64,000 nt of DNA from Bradyrhizobium ottawaense (GTDB lineage Bacteria; Pseudomonadota; Alphaproteobacteria; Rhizobiales; Xanthobacteraceae): the NCBI RefSeq assembly GCF_900099825.1, contig NZ_LT629693.1, forward strand, positions 6,955,001 to 7,019,000. Direction: 5' to 3'. Made by a program: the position numbers and the translations under genes. Positions 9,056 through 17,692 of the stretch are shown one piece after another. The notes beneath the pieces were generated by a model. It was not told the origin of the DNA, made no database searches, and saw nothing but the letters and a program-made list of their open reading frames with translations. Position 1 is the first letter of the stretch. The number at the start of each line of letters is the position of its first letter.

Positions 9056-10657
9056 ATGGGTATCGGACCGGCCTTGCAGCACTACGCGCGCGTGGTGATT
9101 GCGCTTCTTGTCGTTTCAATCGCGACCGGTGCCTGGGCGGATGACGAAACACCGCCGCCATCACAGCAGCAACCTGCCGCAACGACGCCAGCGCCGTCCG
9201 CAGGCCAGAAGGGTGGGGGCCGCCGCAGTGGCGACACCGCGCCGCCCTCCAATGCGCCCTCCGCCGAGCAACACCGCCTGCCGCCGGATTCGACCACCAA
9301 GCAGACGCTGGCGTTGCCCGGACGGACGCTCAATTTCACCGCGACCGCGGGCTCGATCCGCCTGTTCGACGACAAGGGCGAGCCGCAGGCCGATATCGCC
9401 TACACGTCCTACCAGCTCGACGGCGCCGACCGGACCGACCGGCCGGTGACGTTCCTGTTCAACGGCGGGCCGGGTGCATCCTCGGCCTGGCTGCAATTCG
9501 GCGACGCCGGACCATGGCGGTTGTCGATCAGCGGTGACGGCGCGGTGTCTTCCGCTTCCCCCGATCTGCTGCCCAACGCCGAGACCTGGCTCGACTTCAC
9601 CGATCTCGTATTCATCGATCCCGTTGGCACCGGCTATAGCCGCTTCGTCGCGTCGGGCGATGAGGTGCGCAAGCGATTGTTTTCCGTCGACGGCGACGTC
9701 AGTTCGATTGCGCTGGTCATCCGGCGATGGCTGGAAAAATACGACCGCCTGCTGTCCCCGAAATTCGTGGCGGGCGAAAGCTATGGCGGCATACGCGGAC
9801 CGAAAATCGTGCGCAACCTGCAGACCCAGCAGGGTGTCGGCGTGCGGGGATTGGTCCTGATCTCGCCGGTGCTCGACTTCCGCGACTATTCGGGCTCGAG
9901 CCTGCTGCAATACGTCACCAGCCTGCCGACGATGGCAGCGGTGGCACGCGAAGCCAAAGACGCGGGGAACGGATCGGTGACCCGCGCCGGCCTCGCGGAC
10001 GTCGAAAAATATGCGCAAGGCGAGTTCCTGCTCGATCTGATCAAGGGGCAGGTCGACAAGGAGGCGACGACGCGGCTTGCCGACAAGGTAGCGGCGCTGA
10101 CCGGTATCGATCAGGCGGTGAGCCGCAGGCTCGCCGGGCGCTTCGAGATCGGAGAGTTTCGCCGGGAATTCGACCGCCGCAGCGGCCGGGTCACCGGACG
10201 TTACGACGCCTCGGTCTCGGGCTTCGATCCCTATCCGGATTCGAGCTTCTTCCACTTTGGCGATCCCTCCGGCGATCCGCTGATGGCGCCCCTGACCAGT
10301 GCGGCCGTCGACCTCACCACGCGAAAACTCAATTGGCGGCCAGATGGTTCGTACCAATTGCTGAGTGACAGCGTGAACCAGGCCTGGGACTTCGGGCGCG
10401 GACGAAATCCGGCCGAGTCGGTGTCGCAGCTTCGGCAAATCCTCGCGCTCGATCCGAACATGAAGTTGCTGGTCGGTCACGGGCTGTTCGATCTCGCCAC
10501 GCCCTATTTCGCCTCGAAGATCATCCTCGACCAGTTGCCGGCCTATGCCGGTCCGAACCGGGTGAAGCTCGTCGTCTATCCCGGCGGCCACATGTTCTAT
10601 TCGCGTGACGGCGCGCGTCAGGCGTTCCGTGCGGAAATTCAGGCGCTGATGAAGTGA
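9056..10657 (+). CDS. Secreted S10-family serine carboxypeptidase-like protein
   Basis: This 533-residue protein has a signal peptide (about residues 1-30, hydrophobic ARVVIALLVVSIATGAWA) and a Pro/Gln-rich linker. The peptidase S10 domain shows oxyanion-type NGGPGASSAWLQFGDAGPW, nucleophile GESYGG, Asp in GHGLFDLATPYF and His in YPGGHMFY. These define the Ser-Asp-His triad. It would act in the periplasm or outside the cell. The start at 9056 was chosen for the signal peptide and an AGGGAGGT ribosome-binding site 8 nt upstream. The gene is monocistronic, with a hairpin following it. Confidence 0.9.
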   Translation: MGIGPALQHYARVVIALLVVSIATGAWADDETPPPSQQQPAATTPAPSAGQKGGGRRSGDTAPPSNAPSAEQHRLPPDSTTKQTLALPGRTLNFTATAGSIRLFDDKGEPQADIAYTSYQLDGADRTDRPVTFLFNGGPGASSAWLQFGDAGPWRLSISGDGAVSSASPDLLPNAETWLDFTDLVFIDPVGTGYSRFVASGDEVRKRLFSVDGDVSSIALVIRRWLEKYDRLLSPKFVAGESYGGIRGPKIVRNLQTQQGVGVRGLVLISPVLDFRDYSGSSLLQYVTSLPTMAAVAREAKDAGNGSVTRAGLADVEKYAQGEFLLDLIKGQVDKEATTRLADKVAALTGIDQAVSRRLAGRFEIGEFRREFDRRSGRVTGRYDASVSGFDPYPDSSFFHFGDPSGDPLMAPLTSAAVDLTTRKLNWRPDGSYQLLSDSVNQAWDFGRGRNPAESVSQLRQILALDPNMKLLVGHGLFDLATPYFASKIILDQLPAYAGPNRVKLVVYPGGHMFYSRDGARQAFRAEIQALMK

Positions 10658-10674
10658 AACAGGAACAACAACAA

Positions 10675-10702
10675 GCCGGCGCAGCTTGATGACTGCGCCG
10701 GC
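10675..10702 (+). terminator. Hairpin between convergent genes
   Basis: The perfect 10-bp stem GCCGGCGCAG / CTGCGCCGGC has an 8-nt loop. It lies between the S10 peptidase and the convergent TPR gene and could stop both. There is no T-run, so intrinsic termination is uncertain. Confidence 0.55.
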
Positions 10703-10721
10703 TAAATTCGTGTTGCCTAAC

Positions 10722-11261
10722 TCAGTAAACCAGTCCGGTGCCCGGCGGTTTCTCCATCGCTTCGGCGAGCGAGCGATATTCTTCGCTGGTCGTGCCGGTG
10801 AGCTGGGCGATCCGGTTCAGGTGATATTGCGCCTGGTCGCGGTTGCCCTGTTCGAGCTGCCACAGGCCGTAATACTGCCAGGTCTTGACGTGGTTCGGAT
10901 CGGCCTTGAGCGCGCGCTCGTACCAGATCTGCGATACCTTGTAGTCGCCCAGCTTGCGGTAGGAGTAGCCGATCAGGTTGGCGACGGCGGCGCTGTCGTC
11001 ACGCCCGAGTGCTTTCAGCTGCGGGATCGCCGCGGCGTAGTCGTGGCGGTCGTAGATGGTGGCATAGGCGGCGCGATAGCCGTCGGCGAAAGCGGTCTGC
11101 TCGATGGCCGGGCGCGCTTCAGAGGATTTCTTCTTCTTGCCCTTGTCCGGCGGCGGAGGATCGTTGTCCGGCGCAGCGTAGACCACGGTGACGATGGGCG
11201 CTGCCGCGAGCGTCAGCGACAGCATGGCGAGCGTCAAAAGCCTGATGGCAAGTTTGTTCAT
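10722..11261 (-). CDS. Exported TPR-repeat protein
   Basis: This 179-residue protein has an N-terminal signal peptide (about residues 1-29, ending TVVYA). A charged linker rich in Pro and Lys (PPPPDKGKKKK) follows. Then come about three tetratricopeptide repeats (for example VANLIGYSYRKLGDYKVSQI and WQYYGLWQLEQGNRDQAQYH). It should act as a periplasmic scaffold. AGGAGAG lies just upstream of the ATG at 11261. No partner gene is adjacent on this strand. Confidence 0.85.
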   Translation of the reverse strand: MNKLAIRLLTLAMLSLTLAAAPIVTVVYAAPDNDPPPPDKGKKKKSSEARPAIEQTAFADGYRAAYATIYDRHDYAAAIPQLKALGRDDSAAVANLIGYSYRKLGDYKVSQIWYERALKADPNHVKTWQYYGLWQLEQGNRDQAQYHLNRIAQLTGTTSEEYRSLAEAMEKPPGTGLVY

Positions 11262-11551
11262 GCATCTCTCCTGATGGCCAGTTCGGTAATCCTACACGGA
11301 TGCCTGGTGAATTGAACCCCCGGCGGTTGCAAACATTCCCGCTTGTCTGCCCTGATTTGCGCAAAATTTGCGCGCGCGGACGGCGGTCCGCGAAACCCGC
11401 AACATGACCAACATGTCATGCAGATGAACGAAGTCCGTCATTGCGCTTCAGCAGGGGTTCAGCGCGCGCTCGCTAAGGTCATCTCCATGATCAGCGAGCC
11501 CCCGGTCATCCGGCCGGAGATGCCAGCGATCCCCTGAAAGAGGAGACATCC

Positions 11552-11860
11552 ATGTTCAAGACCATTTCCGCAGCGCTCGTTGCCGTTTCCGTTCTCGCCG
11601 CGCCCGTGCTCGCCGCCGCTCCCGGCAAGACGACCCAGAACACCGCTATCAAAGCTCCGGTGACCAAGACGGTGCAGGCCCCGGTGATCAAGGCCGATAC
11701 CGCGAAGTCGAAGTTTCTGAACGCCAATGCCCGCATGGGCCGCCATCACCAGGAGCACTTTCGTCATCATCGCCACCACCAGCACATGGGTGCGCTGAAG
11801 ACCCACGCCGCGCCGAATCTCGCGGTCAAGCATGTGACGCCGGCGCCCAAGCGCGGCTGA
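11552..11860 (+). CDS. Small exported His-rich protein
   Basis: This 102-residue protein has a signal peptide (SAALVAVSVLAAPVLAAA). The middle is very rich in His (RHHQEHFRHHRHHQHMG), and the tail is Lys/Pro-rich. The His cluster suggests binding of divalent metals in the periplasm, but no family motif confirms it. A GAAAGAGGAG ribosome-binding site precedes the ATG. A long hairpin with a T-run follows at 11936. Confidence 0.72.
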   Translation: MFKTISAALVAVSVLAAPVLAAAPGKTTQNTAIKAPVTKTVQAPVIKADTAKSKFLNANARMGRHHQEHFRHHRHHQHMGALKTHAAPNLAVKHVTPAPKRG

Positions 11861-11935
11861 AACTAGCGGCTGAAACTGATCCGCGGGCGCGTCTCGATCG
11901 CCCCCATTGCCCACCGCGCCAGCGGATATCCGGCC

Positions 11936-11976
11936 CAGCCCACGCGCCATGCCCCATGGCCGTGGGCTGGTGCTTT
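11936..11976 (+). terminator. Intrinsic terminator after the His-rich gene
   Basis: The stem CAGCCCACG / CGTGGGCTG, with an inner CCATG / CATGG pairing, is followed by TGCTTTT. Confidence 0.6.
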
Positions 11977-12063
11977 TGATGACAGAGATGCGAATTCCAA
12001 TTCACCGCCGGGCGGTCTAAGAGTGCCCCAAGACCGGATTAAGACCGGATAGAAGAGTTTCGC

Positions 12064-12486
12064 TTGGGGACATCAGCAAAATTTGCGGCGATCCTGATGC
12101 TGCCGATCGTGCTTTCGGCCTGCGCCGGCAGCGACGAAGGCAGGCCGATCACGTATAGCGACGATCGCGGCGTCGCCAACCAGCCGTTTCCGGGCAATTA
12201 CCGCACCGAAGTGCTGGCGTTCATGAAGAGCTACCTCAACAATCCGGCGGGCGTGCATGAGGCCGCGATGGCTGAGCCGGTCCAGCGCGTCGTCGGCGGC
12301 CGGCTCCGCTATGTCACCTGCCTGCGCTTCAGCCCGCGCGAATCGGACGGCAGCTATCGCGAGCCCCGCGAGCGCGGCATTCTCTTTGTCGATGGCCGGC
12401 TCGACCGGCTCGTCGAGAACGCCAGCGAGCCTTGCGCCGGCGCGGTCTATGCGCCCTTTCCGGAAATGGAAAAGCTGACACGGTAG
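12064..12486 (+). CDS. Small lipoprotein of unknown function
   Basis: This 140-residue protein has a lipoprotein signal: a hydrophobic stretch ILMLPIVLSACAG with a lipobox (LSAC) around residue 20. The mature part contains YRTEVLAFMKSYLNNPAGV and a repeated RESDGSYREPRERG region, with a second Cys near the end. The only usable start in the open frame is TTG at 12064, because TAA at 12040 closes the frame upstream and no ATG/GTG lies between. Its function is unknown; it probably sits on the inner face of the outer membrane or on the inner membrane. Confidence 0.7.
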   Translation: MGTSAKFAAILMLPIVLSACAGSDEGRPITYSDDRGVANQPFPGNYRTEVLAFMKSYLNNPAGVHEAAMAEPVQRVVGGRLRYVTCLRFSPRESDGSYREPRERGILFVDGRLDRLVENASEPCAGAVYAPFPEMEKLTR

Positions 12487-12808
12487 GGCCGCTCGGCTGC
12501 GCCACGGCAGCCGGTTCCAGACGGGTTGCCAGGCGGTGGTCGCGACCTCTGTAGCGGGCTGAAAAGGTGAACGAAACCCGATCACTTTTCGGCGAGGCTT
12601 GAACCTCGCCTTAGTTGTCTTCGACATCAACAAAGCGGGAAATCACCTGATTAACGCAGGAAAAAACCTTACATGCGAGGGAACTAAAGCGCTTTGTTGC
12701 CATGCCGTCACAGTTGCGCACCATCGGTGCGCCGGCATTGCCCCAAAGCAACCTAAATGAGGTCACGTTGTTTGTTTGATATCGCAACGTAAGTCATGGG
12801 GAATGAAG
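12487..12808. other. Intergenic region upstream of the porin gene
   Basis: No coding sequence is supported. A 7-bp hairpin (GGCGAGG / CCTCGCC, 12591-12610) could end the lipoprotein transcript. The AT-richer part from about 12640 to 12800 should hold the porin promoter, but no clear -35/-10 pair was identified. Confidence 0.4.
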
Positions 12809-13534
12809 ATGAAGAAGATTTTGCTCGGCGCTGCCGCGCTGGCCGCCCTGTCGGTACCTTTGGCGGCACCTGCTTTTGCGGCTGACATGCCGGCCCGCAC
12901 CTATTCCAAGGCGCCGGTCTATACCGCGCCGGCGCTGGTCTATAACTGGACCGGGTTCTATATCGGCGGCCATCTCGGCGGCGCCTTTGCAGGCAATAAC
13001 GGCCTGCAGGGCAGCGACGCCCGCTTCCTTGGCGGCGTGCAGGCCGGCTTCGACTATCAGTTCGCGCCCAACTGGGTGATGGGTGTCGAGGCCCAGTACA
13101 GCTGGCTGCCCAACAGCAACAATAACGGGGTGCTGTTCCCGGGCGGGACGCTGGTGACCTCCAATACCAACCAGCTCGGCTCGGTGACCGGCCGGGTCGG
13201 TTACACCTGGGGCCCGGCGCTGCTCTACGCCAAGGGCGGTTACGCCTGGCGTGACGGCAACAACATCGGCGTGACGGCTGGCGGCCTGGCGCAGCCCTTC
13301 ACCACCAATGGCAACCACAAGGACGGCTACACCGTCGGCGGCGGCCTCGAATACATGTTCGCCCCGAACTGGTCGGCCAAGGCCGAGTACCAGTATTATA
13401 ATTTCGGCAATACCAACTTCATCACCGCCCCGGCGGATGTTGCGGGCCGGAGCTTCCGGAACGACGAACACACCGTCAAGGTCGGCGTGAACTACCGGTT
13501 TGGCTGGGGTGGTCCGGTCGCCGCCAAATATTGA
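12809..13534 (+). CDS. Outer-membrane beta-barrel porin (Omp25/31-like)
   Basis: This 241-residue protein has a classic signal peptide (MKKILLGAAALAALSVPLAA, cleaved near AFA/AD). An 8-strand-type barrel follows, starting with WTGFYIGGHLGGAF. It shows regular alternating strands such as GGVQAGFDYQFAPNWVMGVE and KVGVNYRFGWGGP near the C-terminus. This is the abundant alphaproteobacterial Omp25/Omp31 family. The start at 12809 is preferred over 12803 because GGGGA lies 6 nt upstream. A strong intrinsic terminator follows, consistent with a highly expressed single gene. Confidence 0.9.
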   Translation: MKKILLGAAALAALSVPLAAPAFAADMPARTYSKAPVYTAPALVYNWTGFYIGGHLGGAFAGNNGLQGSDARFLGGVQAGFDYQFAPNWVMGVEAQYSWLPNSNNNGVLFPGGTLVTSNTNQLGSVTGRVGYTWGPALLYAKGGYAWRDGNNIGVTAGGLAQPFTTNGNHKDGYTVGGGLEYMFAPNWSAKAEYQYYNFGNTNFITAPADVAGRSFRNDEHTVKVGVNYRFGWGGPVAAKY

Positions 13535-13558
13535 TCGACGCCTGACATAAGACGCGAC

Positions 13559-13585
13559 AAAGGCCGGCTTCACGCCGGCCTTTTT
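13559..13585 (+). terminator. Intrinsic terminator of the porin gene
   Basis: The perfect stem AAAGGCCGGC / GCCGGCCTTT has a TTCAC loop and is followed by a T-run. Confidence 0.9.
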
Positions 13586-13712
13586 GTTGGCGGTCGGGTG
13601 CTGCGGCGCGCGCCCGGCATTTTTCGGACGTCGAAAAATAATTTTTGCAGCGCACGAAACTTTTCCGTCATGTTGAGTTATTATGGTTCAGCCGGCTGGT
13701 TGGACAACGAAC

Positions 13713-13952
13713 ATGCGTGCTTTTGCGTTAGGGCTGATTTTTTCCGCGATGGCGTTTCCCTGCCTTGCCCAGACCGTCCTGAAATCCGAACCGTTGATCA
13801 TGGCACCCTATGAAATCGCCTTTGTGCAGGACATCTCGTGTCCGGCAGGCAAGGTGCTGAAGGTCACCGGCGCGATCCGGGGACTGCACCGGCGCAAGGC
13901 CTGCGTCTCGCTGGCTGCGGAGCAGGCCTCGCTGGCAACGGCGACGCCTTAG
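13713..13952 (+). CDS. Small exported Cys-containing protein (DUF6719-like)
   Basis: This 79-residue protein has a signal peptide (MRAFALGLIFSAMAFPCLAQ). The short mature region has two Cys in the pattern DISCPAGKVLKVTGA ... RRKACVSL. The CPAG(x)nKxVTGG plus distal C layout resembles a small exported family widespread in Bradyrhizobium; my match to DUF6719 is from memory. The ATG at 13713 puts the signal peptide at the N-terminus; an ATG at 13683 would add ten unlikely residues. Confidence 0.55.
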   Translation: MRAFALGLIFSAMAFPCLAQTVLKSEPLIMAPYEIAFVQDISCPAGKVLKVTGAIRGLHRRKACVSLAAEQASLATATP

Positions 13953-14097
13953 ATCGGCATTCCAGCTTTCTCGCCAGCTTTCACGGCGTGTCCGCCTGCG
14001 CGGGCGTCCGGCGGGTTGCGCCTTTCGGTAGGACAGTAGCGTCCGGGAAATACCGGATCATCCGCTTCGCGGACGAAGAGCCGCCGAACAACAGACT

Positions 14098-14352
14098 TCA
14101 CGAACCCAATGGCGGCTCCAGCCTGGCGTCGCGCTCGGCATCTGCCTTGTTTTTGGCTGGGTCTTCATGCGGTTCGGGCTGGCACGGCCGGATCTCGTAA
14201 TCATTGTCCAGCACCGGACGCGGCGCGGCCTTCTGTTTCTCGGAGACGACGTCGACCACGAGGCCGCTGTTCTGGGCCACCTTCCAGACGTCGGCCTCGG
14301 TCGGGTAAGCCTTGCTCAGTTTAGCGTCGTTGCAGAACAGGGCGAAGGGCAT
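14098..14352 (-). CDS. Small conserved-looking hypothetical protein (84 aa)
   Basis: This 84-residue acidic cytosolic protein begins with MPFALFCNDAKLSKAYPTEADVWKVAQNSGL. It has no signal peptide or membrane span. The N-terminal half is well ordered in composition and the C-terminal half is charged and probably disordered. GGAG lies 7 nt before the ATG at 14352. Codon-position bias and composition support coding; the function is unknown. Confidence 0.6.
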   Translation of the reverse strand: MPFALFCNDAKLSKAYPTEADVWKVAQNSGLVVDVVSEKQKAAPRPVLDNDYEIRPCQPEPHEDPAKNKADAERDARLEPPLGS

Positions 14353-14435
14353 GGTTGGCTCCGGTAAAAAGCGTCAACGCGGAAGCCTCATCCGGGTTGC
14401 AGGCTGGCTGGTATGCCGGCGGGTTCTAATGACCT

Positions 14436-14471
14436 AAAACGGACTAAATTCGCCCATTTCGGTCCGTTTTT
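14436..14471 (+). terminator. Hairpin with T-run
   Basis: The stem AAAACGGAC / GTCCGTTTTT has a 17-nt loop. It is upstream of the 14098-14352 gene on that gene's strand, so it may serve an unrecognised plus-strand transcript. Confidence 0.5.
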
Positions 14472-14548
14472 GAGGAGTCCCTGAGTCCTTAACGAGGGGT
14501 AAATCCGGCAAAAAAGAATCCCCGAGACTCCCCGGCCAGAATCGCCGG

Positions 14549-14668
14549 ATGTTGCCGGCCATGAGAACGATCCTCCCGACCTCCTGCGAGCGTGTCCACC
14601 TCACGCTCACTGTCGCGCTGCTGGCCGCCTGCGCCACCAACGTGGCGCTGGTATGCGCCTGGCTCTGA
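14549..14668 (+). CDS. Possible 39-aa membrane peptide
   Basis: The short ORF encodes a peptide with a hydrophobic segment HLTLTVALLAACATNVALVC that contains a lipobox-like LAAC. The start is ATG at 14549 or an in-frame ATG at 14561. It stops 98 nt before the next gene. Composition fits a small single-span or lipidated peptide, but a chance ORF cannot be excluded. Confidence 0.3.
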   Translation: MLPAMRTILPTSCERVHLTLTVALLAACATNVALVCAWL

Positions 14669-14766
14669 CTTCGGGCGATTGACGCCGTGCCCGTTCGACC
14701 CATCATGCAGGTCAACCAAGAGAACGGGCCGCCTTGAGCGGCCGGGCGTATGCGAGGGGGGACCAA

Positions 14767-15135
14767 ATGATCGAGACGCTGCCTGAGCGGGTCAATGGCG
14801 ATGCGGCGCTGGTCCGGCGCGGACGCTACCTGACGACCACGTTTCTGCTGGAGGTCGGCCAGACCTGCTGGCTGGTCGCGATCCACGAGGGCCGCATCGT
14901 GTCGGTGACGCGGGGCCCGTTCGTGATGCCGTCCTCGTCCTTTGCGCTTCGTGCGCCCGAGGAAGAATGGCAGAAATTCTGGAGCAAGCGGCCGCCGCCG
15001 GGCTCCAACGACCTGCTGGCGCTGATCAAGCGACGGGTGCTGAAGGCCGAAGGCAATCTGCAGATTTTCATGTCCCATCTGCGCTACTTCAAGGAGGCGC
15101 TCGCCAAGCTACGCGCGCAGGGAGCGGCGGCATGA
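14767..15135 (+). CDS. Hypothetical protein coupled to an alpha/beta hydrolase
   Basis: This 122-residue cytosolic protein is not assigned to a family. It opens with MIETLPERVNGDAALVRRGR, has a beta-rich core (TTTFLLEVGQTCWLVAIHEG) and a helical C-terminal half. This composition recalls small SCP2-like or substrate-carrier folds, but there is no diagnostic motif. GAGGGGG lies just upstream of the ATG. Its stop overlaps the hydrolase start (ATGA), so the two proteins are translated together and probably act on the same substrate. Confidence 0.65.
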   Translation: MIETLPERVNGDAALVRRGRYLTTTFLLEVGQTCWLVAIHEGRIVSVTRGPFVMPSSSFALRAPEEEWQKFWSKRPPPGSNDLLALIKRRVLKAEGNLQIFMSHLRYFKEALAKLRAQGAAA

Positions 15136-15980
15136 GGGCGCGGTTCGAGCCGATTACCGGCCGCTACATGCATCTCGATCTGTTCGGGCGGCCGCACCGC
15201 GTCTATGTCGAGGAGGCGGGCGAGGGCACGCCGCTGTTGTGCCTGCATACGGCCGGAAGCGACGGCCGGCAGTATCGCGGTCTGATGAACGACACGCGCG
15301 TGACCGCAACGCATCGCGTGATCGCCTTCGACATGCCCTGGCACGGCAAATCGTCGCCGCCGTCGGGCTGGCACGAGGAGGAGTATCAGCTCACCTCGGC
15401 GCAATACACCACGATGATCCTGGAGATCTCGGCCGCGCTCGAACTCGACAGGCCGATCCTGATCGGCTGTTCGATCGGCGGCCGCATCGCGCTGCATCTG
15501 GCGCTTGAACATCCCGAACGCTTTCGCGCCATCATCGGCCTGCAGGCCGGCACGCATGTCGATCCCTATTACGATCTCAACTTCCTGCACCGGGCAGACG
15601 TGCATGGCGGCGAGGTCTGCGGCGCCATCGTCTCCGGGCTGGTCGGCCCGGATGCGCCAGACAGCGAGCGCTGGGAGACGCTGTGGCACTACATGCAGGG
15701 CGGCCCCGGCGTCTTCAAGGGCGATCTCTATTTTTACAAGCTCGACGGCGACATCCGCGGCCGGGTGGCGCAGATCGACACCCGGCGCTGCCCGCTGTTT
15801 CTGCTGTCCGGCGAATACGACTATTCCTGCACGCCGGAGGAAACACTGGCGGTGGCGAACAGCATCCCGGGTTCCGAGGTTGCCATCATGAAGGGCCTCG
15901 GCCACTTTCCGATGAGCGAAGATCCGCAGGCGTTTCTGACGCATCTTCTCCCTGTGCTGGAGAAGATCGGCAAGGGCTGA
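15132..15980 (+). CDS. Alpha/beta hydrolase
   Basis: This 282-residue protein has the alpha/beta hydrolase core. It shows an oxyanion-like LLCLHTAGSDGRQYRG, the nucleophile elbow GCSIGG (Ser), an acidic residue in LFLLSGEYDYSC and the catalytic His in GLGHFPMSEDP. The family includes esterases and C-C bond hydrolases; the substrate cannot be read from sequence. It is translationally coupled to the preceding 122-aa protein. Confidence 0.85.
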   Translation: MRARFEPITGRYMHLDLFGRPHRVYVEEAGEGTPLLCLHTAGSDGRQYRGLMNDTRVTATHRVIAFDMPWHGKSSPPSGWHEEEYQLTSAQYTTMILEISAALELDRPILIGCSIGGRIALHLALEHPERFRAIIGLQAGTHVDPYYDLNFLHRADVHGGEVCGAIVSGLVGPDAPDSERWETLWHYMQGGPGVFKGDLYFYKLDGDIRGRVAQIDTRRCPLFLLSGEYDYSCTPEETLAVANSIPGSEVAIMKGLGHFPMSEDPQAFLTHLLPVLEKIGKG

Positions 15981-16067
15981 AGGTCGCGAAGCGGCTCACA
16001 CACCCCGCACCAAGGTGCGGGGGTGAACCGGTCTGCGCAAACGCGTCATAAGGGAAGTATGGGAGAG

Positions 16068-16499
16068 CTACTTGCCCACCCGCGGCGAGGCCGGCATCTC
16101 CCGCAGCGTGGCATGGACCTTGGCCATGGTGGCGCTGCAATAGGCCTCGCGCTCCTGGCTGAATCGCTCCTGGTGGGCCCGGAAATTGGCGACCCGCGCC
16201 TTGATCTCGGATATTTCCGACTGGAAGCCATTGCGCAGGTCGGCTCGAGCGATCGTTTGCACCGGCCGCAACGCTTCCCTAGAAATTTCCCGCGGCGCCT
16301 CCTTCGGCAGATCGGCCACGAGGGCCTCGGCCAGCAGGGCCTCAATGTCAGGCATCGGCGCTGCCGTGTCGGCGGCTCCCGAGGTCAACGCGACCGATGT
16401 GGCAACTGTGTTCCCGGCCTCCGGCATCTTGCCGGTCACCGATTGAACAAACGCCATGGTCTGCGCGATCAGAAGGTCGCGTTCCCTCATCCATTTCAT
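16068..16499 (-). CDS. Hypothetical helical protein (143 aa)
   Basis: This 143-residue protein is predicted to be mostly helical and charged. Its N-terminus (MKWMRERDLLIAQTMAFVQSV) is amphipathic, and a long helical stretch (FQSEISEIKARVANFRAHQE) could form a coiled coil. AGAGG lies 6 nt before the ATG at 16499; the frame extends upstream but without plausible content. No domain is recognised. It is convergent with the hydrolase operon. Confidence 0.6.
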   Translation of the reverse strand: MKWMRERDLLIAQTMAFVQSVTGKMPEAGNTVATSVALTSGAADTAAPMPDIEALLAEALVADLPKEAPREISREALRPVQTIARADLRNGFQSEISEIKARVANFRAHQERFSQEREAYCSATMAKVHATLREMPASPRVGK

Positions 16500-16685
16500 G
16501 AGACACCTCTGCCTACCTAACACCATCAAATCGCTTTTCTGGAAGCAAGGGCGGTTGGTGATTTGGAAGGGGACAGCGTCGGTTTTGCGTGCGAGGTGAC
16601 AAAACTGTGACACTTGGCGCACGCCAGCGTGCACATGGTGGCGTCACGGGGCGATCCCGCTACCGCCGTTGCGCGAGCAAGCAAT

Positions 16686-16925
16686 CTATCGTTCGCGCGG
16701 ATTGGTGTTGGGCACGAACGGCGCGCCGACCACGCGAACCGCCGGCTGGTCGGTGACGTGGACGATCGGCCTGGCGGCTGCCGGGGTCTGCTCGGCGCGG
16801 GCGGCGAAGCGGACCGGGGCCTTGTCGGCCGGCTCCACCAGACTGGCGCTGGCCGCAACGATCACGGTGAACACCGTGACGACGGCGAGCAGGAACATGT
16901 TGCAGTTTTCTTCGCGAATTTTCAT
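16686..16925 (-). CDS. Small membrane or exported protein (79 aa)
   Basis: This 79-residue protein starts MKIREENCNMF. It has one hydrophobic span (LLAVVTVFTVIVAASASL, about residues 12-29) and an Ala/Pro/Val-rich periplasmic tail ending PFVPNTNPRER. The longer frame upstream of 16925 runs into antisense tRNA territory and is not used. Its function is unknown. Confidence 0.55.
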   Translation of the reverse strand: MKIREENCNMFLLAVVTVFTVIVAASASLVEPADKAPVRFAARAEQTPAAARPIVHVTDQPAVRVVGAPFVPNTNPRER

Positions 16926-17121
16926 GCGGAGAAAACGTGGGAGGTGGGGGTTGGTTCCGCAGCGGATGGAAGGAGCCAGCGCCGTGCCCGGGACTGGTGG
17001 CAAGTACGGCGGAAGTGGATTTCGGGGTTCTGGCCCTTTGAGGGCAAGTCTGGTATTCGACCCGCCGAAGATCGATTGGCTGCAGTCCGGTATTCTGCCG
17101 CCCGCCGATCCCCTTCAGTCC

Positions 17122-17196
17122 GCCGGTTTAGCTCAGCGGTAGAGCAGCGGTTTTGTAAACCGAAGGTCGGGAGTTCAATCCTCTCAACCGGCACCA
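17122..17196 (+). tRNA. tRNA-Thr(TGT)
   Basis: A complete cloverleaf is visible. The acceptor GCCGGTT pairs with AACCGGC, and D-loop AGCTCAGCGGTAGAGC, T-arm GGTTCAATCC-like segment and encoded CCA are present. The anticodon loop TTTGTAA gives anticodon TGT, reading ACA (Thr). A strong hairpin terminator follows at 17211. Confidence 0.95.
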
Positions 17197-17210
17197 TTCC
17201 TTGCGTATGA

Positions 17211-17236
17211 AAAAGGCGGCCTTTCGGCCGCCTTTT
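17211..17236 (+). terminator. Terminator after tRNA-Thr
   Basis: The perfect stem AAAAGGCGGCC / GGCCGCCTTTT has a short loop and T-run. It also faces the convergent gene at 17258, so it probably works in both directions. Confidence 0.85.
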
Positions 17237-17257
17237 CCGCATCGATGGGTAATTGCC

Positions 17258-17692
17258 TTACTGGCAGATGTGCTGCCGCCCGTCCTCGCCGCGGAACCAG
17301 GTGCCGGGGACGCAGACAAAACCGTTGCGGCGGGCATAGTCCGCGCCGCCGATCGGGGCTGTGGCGATGGCGGCTGCGGTGCCTACGGCGCCGCCGACCA
17401 CGCCGGCCGCGACGTTGCCCGGCCGGAAGCCGCCGTCATTGTCATACCGGTTGTAGCTGCCGCGCCAGCGGCGGTCGTGCCGATAGCCCTGATCCTGCCA
17501 GTCCTGGTTCTGGGTGACCTGCCGCTGGTAGCTGCCGGTGTAGGGGTTGCCCGGTCCCTTGTTCTGGCAATTGGCATTTGGATAGAACTGGGCGCAGTAG
17601 CCGGGATTGTAGATCACTTCCTGCGCCATGGCGGGGGTTGCGAGCGCGGATGCGACCAGCGCGGCGGCACCCAAAATTCCGAATCTTGTCAT
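17258..17692 (-). CDS. Exported Gly/Asn-rich protein of unknown function
   Basis: This 144-residue protein has a signal peptide (MTRFGILGAAALVASALATP, cleaved after AMA). The mature region has four Cys (YCAQFYPNANC near the N-terminus, FVCVPG and the terminal HICQ). A central Gly/Ala stretch (NVAAGVVGGAVGTAAAIATA) could be a membrane-inserting or glycine-zipper segment. The pattern matches small exported proteins frequent in Bradyrhizobium. Two disulfides are plausible. GGGAGAA precedes the ATG at 17692. Confidence 0.75.
   Translation of the reverse strand: MTRFGILGAAALVASALATPAMAQEVIYNPGYCAQFYPNANCQNKGPGNPYTGSYQRQVTQNQDWQDQGYRHDRRWRGSYNRYDNDGGFRPGNVAAGVVGGAVGTAAAIATAPIGGADYARRNGFVCVPGTWFRGEDGRQHICQ

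Noticed and set aside
9161..10591. 476-aa minus-strand ORF
   Set aside because: Antisense of the S10 peptidase, which has catalytic motifs and a signal peptide.
16922..17242. Minus-strand ORF containing VPVERIELPTFGLQ-like sequence
   Set aside because: It is antisense to tRNA-Thr; this peptide pattern is a known artefact of reading a tRNA backwards.
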